31,397 nt of DNA from DATKWS01 sp035529435 (GTDB lineage: Bacteria; Krumholzibacteriota; Krumholzibacteriia; Krumholzibacteriales; Krumholzibacteriaceae), in assembly GCA_035529435.1 (NCBI GenBank), contig DATKWS010000232.1, positions 1 through 31,397 of the forward strand. Direction: 5' to 3'. The notes beneath the pieces were generated by a model. That model was not told where the DNA came from. It searched no databases and saw only the letters and a program-made list of their open reading frames with translations. This document shows, piece after piece, positions 24,776 to 31,397 of this stretch; the stretch's first letter is position 1; each line of letters begins with the position of its first letter. A program made the translations under genes and the position numbers.

Positions 24776-26683
24776 GTGGCGAACCGCATCATCGGAACCG
24801 CGGGACATGTCGATCACGGAAAGACGGAGATCGTCAAAGCATTGACGGGACGGGACACCGATCGCCTCGTCGAGGAGAAACGCCGGGGAATATCGATCGT
24901 ACTGGGTTTCGCTCCCCTCGATCTCGGGGATGGTGTCATGGCGGGTGTGGTCGATGTGCCGGGGCACGAGCGGTTCGTGAAGAACATGGTATCGGGTGCA
25001 ACCGGCGTCGATCTCGCCCTTCTCGTCGTCGCGGCCGACGAGGGAATCATGCCGCAGACGGCCGAGCATCTCGAGGTGCTCAGGTTGCTCGGTGTGGACC
25101 GGGGAGTGGTCGCAATCACGAAGATAGATCTCGTCGATGACGAGATGATCGAGCTGGTCGAGAGCGAGTTGCGGGATCTTCTCGATTCGACCCCGCTCGA
25201 ACGCGCACCATTCGTTCGCACATCGGTCGTCACGGGGGAAGGTATTGAGAAACTGCGGGGGGTTCTGCGGGACGAGATCGGGGAAATGCGGGAGCGGGAG
25301 GCGGGGGATTTCTTCCGGATGCCGGTGGATCGCATTTTCACGCGGAGCGGGATCGGTACGATCGTGACCGGAACGACGTGGAGCGGTGAGGTTCACAAGG
25401 GAACCGAGCTCATCGTCGAGCCGCCGGGCAAGGCGGTGCGGGTCCGCGAGGTGCAGCAGTTCGACACGGTTCTCGACAGGGCGACAGCCGGTGTGCGCGC
25501 CGCGCTGGCCCTTCACGGAGTGCGTGTCGGCGACGTCTCGATCGGCGACCAGGTTCTCACCCCCGGTGTCCTTGTGCAATCCAGCATGATGAATGTGTCG
25601 GTCGAGGTGAGCTTACTGCCGGGTTCCCGGCTCATCAACCGGCAGCGGGTCCGATTCCACCATGCGGCGGGAGAGATCATGGCGCGGGTCATTCTCCTCG
25701 ACCGGGAAAAGCTCGGAGAGGGGGACAGGAGTTACGTGCAGCTGCGGCTCGAGAAACGGACCGTGGCCCGCAGGGGAGACCGGTTCGTGCTTCGCTCCTA
25801 CTCCCCGATGCGCGTCATCGCCGGCGGGCGTATCCTTGATCCCGCCGCCGTGAAGGCGAAGCGATTCAGGGACGGGCTGCTGGCGGACCTTCGGTCACTG
25901 GACTCCGGATCGCCGCGGGATGTCGTCGTGGCACTCGCGTCACGAACCACCGCCGGCATATCGACGCGCGAGTTGCGGCGGTTCGGTATATCGGGGGCGC
26001 AGTCGGAGGCGCTGTGCGCGGAGCTCGGGGCCGAACGGCGTCTCTTCACCGTGGGCGAGCGCGTGATCGGCGCCGGCGTGGTTGCGTCCATCGAGCAATC
26101 ATTGATCGCGACCGTAGAACAATTCGCCACACGGGACCGTCTGCGCTGGGGGATCGATCGAGAGGAGCTGCGCGAGAAGCTGGGGCTCGGCGGTGATCCC
26201 CTGTTCGATTTCCTGCTGGAGAAAGGCAGGAAGGAGGGACGGCTCTTCTTCAAGGGAGGCCAGGTGAGAACGGGCGGCGGTGAACGGGAGCTGTCCGGCG
26301 CCGACCGCGAGATCCTCTCCCGCCTCGAATCGAAGATCAGGAAGGCGGGATTTGCCTTCCTCAACCTATCGGAACTCCGCGATACGGTCAGTGACGGGAA
26401 ACGGCTCCAGATGTATCTGCGAATTCTCGAGGAGGACCGCACGATCGTGAAGGTCTCACCGGAGGGCTATCTCCACGGTGATATGCACGGTGAGCTGCTG
26501 CGAATGGTCGGTGATCGCCTTGAAGGCGGCGGGACTATCACGGTGGGAGATTTCAAGGAGATGTGCGGTCTCTCGCGCAAGTACGCGGTGCCGCTTCTCG
26601 AATATCTCGACAGTGAAGGATTCACCGCGAGGACGGGAGATGTCCGAACGGCAGGACCCCGGCCGGCGGGAGGAGCGCAGTGA
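24776..26683 (+). CDS. selB: Selenocysteine-specific elongation factor
   Basis: SelB delivers selenocysteyl-tRNA to UGA codons marked by a SECIS hairpin. From GTG 24776 (AGGGAG about seven bases upstream) the protein has 635 residues, full length. G1 is GHVDHGKT (10-17), DRLVEEKRRGISIVLGFA (29-46) is the SelB-type switch I, G3 is DVPGH (60-64) and G4 is TKID (115-118). EF-Tu-like beta barrels follow to about 350, then winged-helix repeats that bind SECIS RNA in the C-terminal 250 residues, ending in a MCGLSRKYAVPLLEYLD helix. No selA, selD, selC or selenoprotein was found here. The stop overlaps ispG. Confidence 0.95.
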   Translation: MANRIIGTAGHVDHGKTEIVKALTGRDTDRLVEEKRRGISIVLGFAPLDLGDGVMAGVVDVPGHERFVKNMVSGATGVDLALLVVAADEGIMPQTAEHLEVLRLLGVDRGVVAITKIDLVDDEMIELVESELRDLLDSTPLERAPFVRTSVVTGEGIEKLRGVLRDEIGEMREREAGDFFRMPVDRIFTRSGIGTIVTGTTWSGEVHKGTELIVEPPGKAVRVREVQQFDTVLDRATAGVRAALALHGVRVGDVSIGDQVLTPGVLVQSSMMNVSVEVSLLPGSRLINRQRVRFHHAAGEIMARVILLDREKLGEGDRSYVQLRLEKRTVARRGDRFVLRSYSPMRVIAGGRILDPAAVKAKRFRDGLLADLRSLDSGSPRDVVVALASRTTAGISTRELRRFGISGAQSEALCAELGAERRLFTVGERVIGAGVVASIEQSLIATVEQFATRDRLRWGIDREELREKLGLGGDPLFDFLLEKGRKEGRLFFKGGQVRTGGGERELSGADREILSRLESKIRKAGFAFLNLSELRDTVSDGKRLQMYLRILEEDRTIVKVSPEGYLHGDMHGELLRMVGDRLEGGGTITVGDFKEMCGLSRKYAVPLLEYLDSEGFTARTGDVRTAGPRPAGGAQ

Positions 26684-27786
26684 ACACGGGTACCGGAAAT
26701 GCCGGCGGCACGGACCGATTCCACGGCCACGGCCGCCGTGTCACCAGGCAGGTGCGCTACGGCGAAGTCGCCGTGGGTGGGGATGCCCCGGTCAGCGTCC
26801 AGTCGATGTGCACCTGCCCGGCGTCGGAAACCGGGAAGACGATCGGGGAGATCGATGCCCTGGTACGGGTCGGCTGCGAGATCGTGCGCGTTTCGGTGCG
26901 GGACGGTGACGACATCGCGGCGCTGCCCCGCATCTGCGATGCGAGCGCCATCCCCGTCATCGCCGATATCCACTTTGATTTCAAGCTGGCCGTCGAGGCG
27001 GCCGGCACGGGTGTCGCGGGACTCAGGATAAATCCCGGCAATATCGGCGGCGCACGTGAGATCGGGGCGGTCGTCGAGGCGGCCGGACGCGCCGGCATCC
27101 CGATACGCGTCGGCGTCAACGCGGGGAGCCTGGAACGTGATCTCCGCGATCTCGCCCGGCATGATCCGCCGCGGGCCCTCTTCGAGAGCGCCTCGCGCCA
27201 CCGGCGGATGATGGAGGAAATGGGATTTCGCGATCTCGTCTTCAGCCTCAAATCGTCGGATCCCCTCGTAACGGTCGAGGCAAACAGGCTCTTCGCCGTG
27301 GACAACGAGTACCCCCTCCACCTCGGCGTCACCGAGGCGGGTCCCGCCCTCAGCGGCGCGGCCCGGTCGGCGGTTGCGCTGACCGTCCTGCTCGCGGAGG
27401 GGATCGGGGACACGGTGCGGGTCTCGCTGTCGGGGGACCCGGTCCGTGAGGTGATTGTGGCCCTGGCGATTCTCTCGGCGCTCGGCCTGCGGGACGATGT
27501 CCCACGCATCATCTCGTGCCCCACGTGCGGCAGATGCCGGTTCGACGTGGCCGCTATCGCGGAGCAGCTCGAACTCCAGCTCGCGGGAATGCGCGGACCG
27601 ATCAAAGTCGCCGTCATGGGGTGCGAGGTGAATGGGCCGGGTGAGGCGCGCGACGCCGATGTCGGGATCGCCGGTACGCGCGGGGGTGCGGTCCTCTTCA
27701 GAAAGGGCGTTGTGATTCGCACCCTCAGGGAGGATTTCTTCGAAGAACTGCTCCACGAGATCGAGGACCTCACCGGAAAAACGTAG
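26680..27786 (+). CDS. ispG: 4-hydroxy-3-methylbut-2-en-1-yl diphosphate synthase
   Basis: IspG (GcpE) reduces methylerythritol cyclodiphosphate to HMBPP, the second-last step of the non-mevalonate isoprenoid pathway. The 368-residue protein is the short two-domain form, without the central insertion found in plants, Chlamydiae and Bacteroidetes. The TIM-barrel half shows SVQSMCTCPAS and LRINPGNIGG; the iron-sulfur half shows ISCPTCGRCRFD and GCEVNGPGEARDADVGIAG, carrying the three 4Fe-4S cysteines and the conserved NGPGEA. The start is GTG 26680, overlapping the selB stop as GTGA, with GGGAGG six bases before. It is the last gene of the run, followed by a weak terminator. Confidence 0.96.
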   Translation: MNTGTGNAGGTDRFHGHGRRVTRQVRYGEVAVGGDAPVSVQSMCTCPASETGKTIGEIDALVRVGCEIVRVSVRDGDDIAALPRICDASAIPVIADIHFDFKLAVEAAGTGVAGLRINPGNIGGAREIGAVVEAAGRAGIPIRVGVNAGSLERDLRDLARHDPPRALFESASRHRRMMEEMGFRDLVFSLKSSDPLVTVEANRLFAVDNEYPLHLGVTEAGPALSGAARSAVALTVLLAEGIGDTVRVSLSGDPVREVIVALAILSALGLRDDVPRIISCPTCGRCRFDVAAIAEQLELQLAGMRGPIKVAVMGCEVNGPGEARDADVGIAGTRGGAVLFRKGVVIRTLREDFFEELLHEIEDLTGKT

Positions 27787-27796
27787 CGAGGCGCCG

Positions 27797-27820
27797 ATGT
27801 GCCCGAATCAGCACGTTTTT
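27797..27820 (+). terminator. Weak intrinsic terminator after ispG
   Basis: ATGTGC (27797-27802) pairs with GCACGT (27811-27816), including one G-U pair, around an eight-base loop, and T residues run from 27816 to 27820. It lies ten bases after the ispG stop. The stem is short, so it is only moderately convincing. Confidence 0.4.
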
Positions 27821-27943
27821 ATTGCTACATGTTTTTAAAAAATAATCTGTTTGGATTGATGCGCATGGTGCCGGATCAAGCGTGCGTGGCTCGATGAAAT
27901 GCAATTTTAGACCATGTATATATATGCTCTTCTTAAATATGTA

Positions 27944-27972
27944 TGGAAAAATTGTTGAATGTATGCTATAAT
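27944..27972 (+). promoter_or_regulatory. Extended -10 promoter of the small secreted protein gene
   Basis: TATAAT (27967-27972) is preceded by TG one base away, an extended -10, and by TGGAAA (27944-27949, four of six) at 17 bases. The surrounding 27820-27980 is much more AT-rich than the genes. The start near 27979 gives a leader of about 100 bases. The rest of 27787-28078 shows no gene. Confidence 0.7.
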
Positions 27973-28078
27973 ATGCCAAAATGAAGTGCACGGATGAGAC
28001 GGGGGCGCCGTGAAGGGGTGGTCTGTCCGGACGTGTAGAGCATAAAACGGCTTCCACACGGGAAAGAGGAGGTTTTAC

Positions 28079-28444
28079 ATGAAGAGGATCGCGACGGTAA
28101 TGTCACTCCTGATCGCGATACTCCTGCTTTCGGCGATACTGGGTGAGGCAGAGGAATGCATGCTGTCGGTGGATAAGACGGTTGGCGCCGGCTACTCTAT
28201 CATCAAATTCGACGGTATCGCCTATCGGATCTTCTCGTCTGCGCAGTACCAACTGATATTCTCAAAAGTGGACGACAGAATCCATCGGCTGGCGGTAGTG
28301 CCACTGAAAACGGGTCCCATACTGTACGAGGTGATTTCGATCCAGTGGGGCTCGTTCCCAACGATTCCTCTCGGCCTCGATTCAGCCGACGGTAATGACT
28401 TCGAACTCGATACGGAGACGGGCTACGCGGAGAAGGTGGGCTAG
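28079..28444 (+). CDS. Small secreted protein of unknown function
   Basis: The 121-residue protein has a clear signal peptide (MKR then a hydrophobic run to about 21, cut likely after LGEA or GEAE). The mature part is about 97 residues, with one cysteine at 27, no repeats and no membrane segment. Alternating polar and hydrophobic stretches (YRIFSSAQYQLIFSKVDD, LYEVISIQWGSF) suggest a small beta-rich fold. I do not recognise a family. AGGAGG lies six bases before the ATG. It has its own promoter and terminator, so it is transcribed alone. Confidence 0.75.
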   Translation: MKRIATVMSLLIAILLLSAILGEAEECMLSVDKTVGAGYSIIKFDGIAYRIFSSAQYQLIFSKVDDRIHRLAVVPLKTGPILYEVISIQWGSFPTIPLGLDSADGNDFELDTETGYAEKVG

Positions 28445-28559
28445 TTAATATTTTTTACGCCATTTAAAAAACTTAACTAGTTCTGGGTGGTATCGAGACG
28501 ACAAGGAAAAACAAACAAAATAGCAAAACGGCAATTCTTTGTTTCACAAGGGATTATTC

Positions 28560-28584
28560 AAATGCGGGACGACCCGCATTTTTT
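28560..28584 (+). terminator. Intrinsic terminator downstream of the small secreted protein
   Basis: AAATGCGGG (28560-28568) pairs perfectly with CCCGCATTT (28573-28581) around an ACGA loop, and six T residues occupy 28579-28584. It lies about 115 bases after the stop at 28444; the sequence between is AT-rich and holds no gene. Confidence 0.85.
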
Positions 28585-28591
28585 CTGTTCT

Positions 28592-28736
28592 GGAACGCCT
28601 CTTGCGGGCTATTCCTGTCGAGCCCGCGTTTACAGGAAGAGGTGTGGCTGAGGATGAGTCTCGATCGGGTGGGGATGCCGTTCCTCGCCGGATCGGGGCG
28701 ACTGTAGAGGGGAGGTTCCCTATGGACCTCCCTTTT
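28592..28736 (+). ncRNA. Candidate structured small RNA with pseudoknot
   Basis: No gene is supported in this stretch, but it folds densely. ACGCCTCTT (28595-28603) pairs with AAGAGGTGT (28637-28645). GCGGGCT (28604-28610) pairs with AGCCCGC (28621-28627). The loop bases CCTGT (28614-28618) pair with ACAGG (28632-28636), making a pseudoknot. A second long hairpin pairs 28658-28675 with 28682-28699, including a few G-U pairs and one mismatch. A third hairpin at 28710-28732 ends in TTTT like a terminator. The plus orientation is suggested only by that T-run. I see no clear promoter, and it matches no RNA family I know. It could be an independent small RNA, or a 3' extension of the small secreted protein transcript. 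I see nothing in 28737-28812. Confidence 0.45.
28710..28736 (+). terminator. Hairpin with T-run closing the structured region
   Basis: GGGAGGTTCC pairs with GGACCTCCC around a CTAT loop with one bulged base, and TTTT follows at 28733-28736. The opposite strand has no T-run on its exit side, so it is a plus-strand terminator rather than the end of rqcH. Confidence 0.55.
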
Positions 28737-28812
28737 ACAGTTGCCGTTCGCATGCCGGTGGTGTCGTGGCAATGTGCCGCGGTGAGCGAAGTATTTTCAC
28801 CGGCGTCCCCCG

Positions 28813-30579
28813 TTAAGAGTTCGTATCGGGCTTTTCTTTCTGCTCCTTTGGAAGTGACGGTTTCACGTAGAGCGTTTTGCCCTGCTGGCAGACGGCCGTT
28901 CCGGGTGGGCTTCCCCGCGGTTTGCGGACGTACCGTTTCTCGGTATAGATGACCGGGACCGTTGCCGAGTGACGGGCCTTGCTGAAGTATGCCGCGATGG
29001 CAGCCGCCTGCTCGAGAATGCGCTTGGGCGTCGAGGGATTCGCCCCCCGCAGGATGACGTGTGAGCCCGCCACCCCCTGTGCGTGGAACCACAGGTCACG
29101 GGGCGAGGCGAACCGGTGGGTGAGTTCGTCGTTTTCCCTGTCCTTCCTGCCGACGAGAACCGTATGGCGCGCGTCGATGACGAAGCGCTTGAAGGCCGCT
29201 GCTCCCCTGTCCCTGAGCTTTGCACGGCCGACGCGAAGCGGGATATTCGGAAGGATATCGTCAGGATCATCGAGTTTCGATATTCGTTCGAGAAGGGTGC
29301 GTTTCTCGGCGGCCTCCCGCTCGATCTCCCGCTTCCTTCCCGTAATGATGAGGATGCCCTTTTCTCCCTTTTTGGCCCTGGCGAAGTAGCGTCTGATATT
29401 CTCGTCGGGATTCAACCGGGGCGAGAGGGGAATGGAAATGGTGCGCTCCTCCGAGAAGTCACGCACCTCGATCGCGTTCATCCCGCGTTTCATGAGATGC
29501 CGGTTGGTTACGAGCAGATTACCGTACTGGCGGTATTCGCGGGCGCGCCTCGCCTCCCCCAGGTCGCCGGCGAGCCTGGCGGCGAGGCGTTCCGATTTTT
29601 TAAACGACTTGTGCGCCGCCGAGAGCGCAACGGTACGGATGTATTGCGTGTAGGCGGGCAGGATGATCTCGTCCATTCTCTGCGTAACCGCCTCGAGAGC
29701 GCCGTCCAGCGCGACGGAGCGCTCTCTGACGGGCAGGGCAACGGGGTAGATGGCACAGCGGCCGGCCGGCCCCTCTTCGGGGAATTCGTACCGGTGCCAG
29801 GAAAACCGTTTCTCCCTCATAGCGGCGCCGATATCGATGAGGTGAGGCCAGACCCTCGTGATCTCTCCCGAGAATGTGCGCGAGAGGGCGGCCGCGAGGA
29901 CGGGGTCGAGGCCGCCGACCGCGTCGATCAGTGCATGGGCGGCGCGTTTTACGGTCCCCCATCGGCGTGTGTGCTCCGGCGTGTTCTCCGGCCAGTGCTG
30001 TACGGCAGCGGCGTCGATGAGCTCATCCGGTGGGTTCGGGGGAAGCGTGAGTACCGAGAGCGGCTTGCGGGCAGGGATGTCGGCTGGGGTGGCCGGCCTC
30101 GCGGCGCGTGCGGGGCCATACCATTCCGACAGTACGCCGCCCGTTCCCCTGAAGACGGAGATCGGTGCGCCGACACGGGTTAAATCGAAGCGCAGGATTG
30201 ATTGTTCATCCCCCGTCCACCCTCTTTCCGCCGTAACGGCGAAGAGGATGACACGGTCCACGTCGACGGGCATGACCTCCCCTATTCTGCATTGTTCCAG
30301 GATGCTGGCAACAGCCGCCGTGTGCGCCGCGGAGACGATGCGCCGGCGCGACGGCACGAACTCTGGCTCGCGGCCGTAATGGACGACATGGATGAACGGT
30401 ATGCGGGGGTGCGCGAGCGACAGCGTGAATCCACCGGGGTAACGCGTCAGGTTTTCTATGGTTGCACCTGGCAACACGACATTCAACTCGTGGGCGAGCG
30501 CATATGCGGTGAGGCTGTTCACGGCGGTATCATACGGCGTAACTCTCCGAATGTCAAACAGATGGGAGAAATGCTCCAT
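28813..30579 (-). CDS. rqcH: Ribosome quality control factor RqcH (NFACT family)
   Basis: RqcH binds stalled 50S subunits and recruits alanyl-tRNA to add C-terminal alanine tails that mark nascent chains for decay. In 588 residues there are the NFACT-N domain with the tRNA-contacting D108-R109 pair (VDVDRVILF), helix-hairpin-helix and coiled-coil parts (about 200-420), and the NFACT-R domain DLWFHAQGVAGSHVILR at 495-511, preceded by a DELTHRFAS segment. A basic, disordered tail ends the protein. The family was once annotated as fibronectin-binding protein. The conserved part begins near NSLTAYALAHEL (21), so the true start may be GTG at residue 20 rather than ATG 30579; neither has a good ribosome site. 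It is the only minus-strand gene in the right half. Confidence 0.92.
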   Translation of the reverse strand: MEHFSHLFDIRRVTPYDTAVNSLTAYALAHELNVVLPGATIENLTRYPGGFTLSLAHPRIPFIHVVHYGREPEFVPSRRRIVSAAHTAAVASILEQCRIGEVMPVDVDRVILFAVTAERGWTGDEQSILRFDLTRVGAPISVFRGTGGVLSEWYGPARAARPATPADIPARKPLSVLTLPPNPPDELIDAAAVQHWPENTPEHTRRWGTVKRAAHALIDAVGGLDPVLAAALSRTFSGEITRVWPHLIDIGAAMREKRFSWHRYEFPEEGPAGRCAIYPVALPVRERSVALDGALEAVTQRMDEIILPAYTQYIRTVALSAAHKSFKKSERLAARLAGDLGEARRAREYRQYGNLLVTNRHLMKRGMNAIEVRDFSEERTISIPLSPRLNPDENIRRYFARAKKGEKGILIITGRKREIEREAAEKRTLLERISKLDDPDDILPNIPLRVGRAKLRDRGAAAFKRFVIDARHTVLVGRKDRENDELTHRFASPRDLWFHAQGVAGSHVILRGANPSTPKRILEQAAAIAAYFSKARHSATVPVIYTEKRYVRKPRGSPPGTAVCQQGKTLYVKPSLPKEQKEKPDTNS

Positions 30580-30604
30580 AATTGACGAAACGCGAAAGTT
30601 TTAC

Positions 30605-30634
30605 TTTACTTCCGGCTGGTAGTTATGATACAAT
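30605..30634 (+). promoter_or_regulatory. Candidate promoter for the Cys-rich secreted protein leader
   Basis: TTTACT (30605-30610, four of six) is 18 bases from TACAAT (30629-30634, five of six). An overlapping TTTACT (30600-30605) and TATGAT (30624-30629) pair is also 18 apart. Transcription would begin near 30641, about 280 bases before the start codon at 30924. Confidence 0.5.
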
Positions 30635-30645
30635 TCATGGTAGTA

Positions 30646-30863
30646 GGGGAATATACGGATACATGGTAGTATCCATGGAATTTCCCGTTGAATCAACAAA
30701 CTGAGGGGTGGACAACAGAGTAAAGCGTCGAGGGTTTGTTGATTTTTTTTGGCGATGATAGTGTTGGGGGGATGCAATCACAACCGGTTTAACACGTTCG
30801 AGATATGTTGCGTTACGAGAAGGAGGTGATGAACGGAAACAAGGAATAACGTTTGTTTTCGTT
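30646..30863 (+). promoter_or_regulatory. Structured leader with hairpins and early terminator
   Basis: GGATAC/GTATCC (30657-30674, loop ATGGTA) nests inside GGGAA/TTCCC (30647-30686). Next is a perfect 11-bp stem AATCAACAAAC (30691-30701) with GTTTGTTGATT (30734-30744), whose 3' arm runs into eight T residues ending at 30750. GTTG/CAAC (30687-30697) would compete with that stem. A later hairpin pairs AACGGAAACAA (30832-30842) with TTGTTTTCGTT (30853-30863). The layout, aptamer-like fold then terminator then gene, resembles an attenuator or riboswitch, but it matches no class I know. Confidence 0.4.
30691..30750 (+). terminator. Intrinsic terminator inside the leader
   Basis: An 11-bp perfect stem with a 32-base loop is followed by a run of eight T residues (30743-30750). 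It stands about 170 bases before the next start codon, so it would either end a short RNA of about 110 bases or be conditional. The large loop makes it weaker than a compact terminator. Confidence 0.5.
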
Positions 30864-30923
30864 GTGTGTCGGGCGCATAGAGCGCTCGAAGCCATGGGAT
30901 TTCACTTGAAAGAAAGGGCTGTA

Positions 30924-31397
30924 ATGAAGAAGGTTACATTACTCGCGATCGCGCTGCTTTTGATCGCTGGTATTGCCAATGCACAGGGCGGATACATCGG
31001 CCTCTACACCGATGAAGCCCGCAGCAGCTGGTGTGCCACCGGCGCCGGCTTCTACCCGGTCAATATGTGGATATTGTGCCTGCCCGGTTCCCTCGGCCAG
31101 ATCTGCGCCGAGTTCATGATCTGTGGTCCGGCCAATGTCATCCCGAGCACGGTTACCTGGAACACCGCCTTGATCTCGGTGGCGCTCGGTGATTTGGACA
31201 TCGGTCTCAGTGTCTGCTACGTCGCCTGCCAGTACAACTGGCACTGGATCGCCCACCGTGCATACTGGGTAACCGATCCGAGCAAGACGATGCTGCAGAT
31301 ATGCCCGCATCCGGATACGGGTGAGTATTCGTTCGCGAACTGCGAGCCGGGCTACCCGATGGAGCCGTGCACCGTACTGACGAACATGTACCTCAAC
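30924..31397 (+). CDS. Cys-rich secreted protein, 3' end outside window
   Basis: 158 codons are visible from ATG 30924 to the right edge. Residues 1-20 form a signal peptide ending IANA before Q21. The mature part begins GGYIGLYTDEARSSWCATG and carries nine cysteines (37, 52, 61, 67, 98, 102, 127, 140, 149), which suggests disulfides in an exported protein. Similar short Cys-containing secreted proteins are, as far as I recall, common in uncultured Eisenbacteria-like genomes, but I cannot name a domain. The ribosome site is weak (AAAGG, about seven bases upstream). An in-frame ATG at 30894 would add ten residues and spoil the signal peptide, so 30924 is preferred. Its leader is the structured region just upstream. 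Confidence 0.85.
   Translation, partial: MKKVTLLAIALLLIAGIANAQGGYIGLYTDEARSSWCATGAGFYPVNMWILCLPGSLGQICAEFMICGPANVIPSTVTWNTALISVALGDLDIGLSVCYVACQYNWHWIAHRAYWVTDPSKTMLQICPHPDTGEYSFANCEPGYPMEPCTVLTNMYLN

Noticed and set aside
28539..28952. 137-codon plus-strand frame
   Set aside because: It begins inside the terminator region, overlaps the end of rqcH, and has no family resemblance or ribosome site; RNA structure explains the first part better.
30829..30849. Six-codon frame after AAGGAGG in the leader of the Cys-rich protein
   Set aside because: The ribosome site is only two bases from the ATG, too close for normal initiation, and the frame is too short to judge.
1..31397. CRISPR arrays, insertion sequences, integrases, attachment sites, rRNA
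   Set aside because: No regularly spaced repeats, transposase or integrase motifs, or rRNA-like stretches were seen on either strand.

Overview
This is a GC-rich bacterial chromosomal window with mostly housekeeping genes, ordinary Shine-Dalgarno sites and sigma70-type promoters. Gene content points to an uncultured Gram-negative lineage. The clues are a remnant of a FlgD-like/type IX secretion C-terminal tail, FG-GAP and Cys-rich secreted proteins, a TPR lipoprotein and SelB. A member of the FCB side of the tree (Krumholzibacteriota- or Eisenbacteria-like) fits best, but this is inference and no rRNA is present. I see no insertion sequence, phage gene, CRISPR array or tRNA.

Left part (1-6075): an FG-GAP secreted protein runs off the left edge on the minus strand behind a near-consensus promoter and a long leader. 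That leader contains the 3' stump of another secreted protein. Next comes glnE on the minus strand, diverging from a glnB-tsaD pair. GlnE and PII would couple nitrogen status to glutamine synthetase, although the C-terminal adenylyltransferase half of GlnE looks divergent.

Signalling island (6076-14688): five tightly packed plus-strand genes lie behind a good sigma54-type -24/-12 site. They are a response regulator with a GGDDF diguanylate-cyclase-like domain, a soluble histidine kinase, two paralogous giant membrane proteins (TM, GAF, HisKA, HATPase, GAF, HD-GYP) and a single-domain receiver. The HD-GYP domains have altered signature residues, more strongly in the second copy. This is the most unusual protein system in the window and may join phosphorelay and cyclic-dinucleotide signalling in the same polypeptides.

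Core part (14736-27786): priA has a promoter so close that its mRNA should be leaderless or nearly so. A TPR lipoprotein follows. Then comes a long same-direction run, rho, rpmE, yqhQ-like, prfA, prmC, murA, selB, ispG, covering transcription termination, translation termination, peptidoglycan precursor synthesis, selenocysteine insertion and isoprenoid synthesis. Several of these genes overlap.

Right part (27787-31397): a small secreted protein, a strongly structured intergenic stretch that looks like an undescribed small RNA (pseudoknot, long hairpin, terminator), rqcH on the minus strand, and the start of a Cys-rich secreted protein. That last gene sits behind a leader with hairpins and an intrinsic terminator before its start codon.
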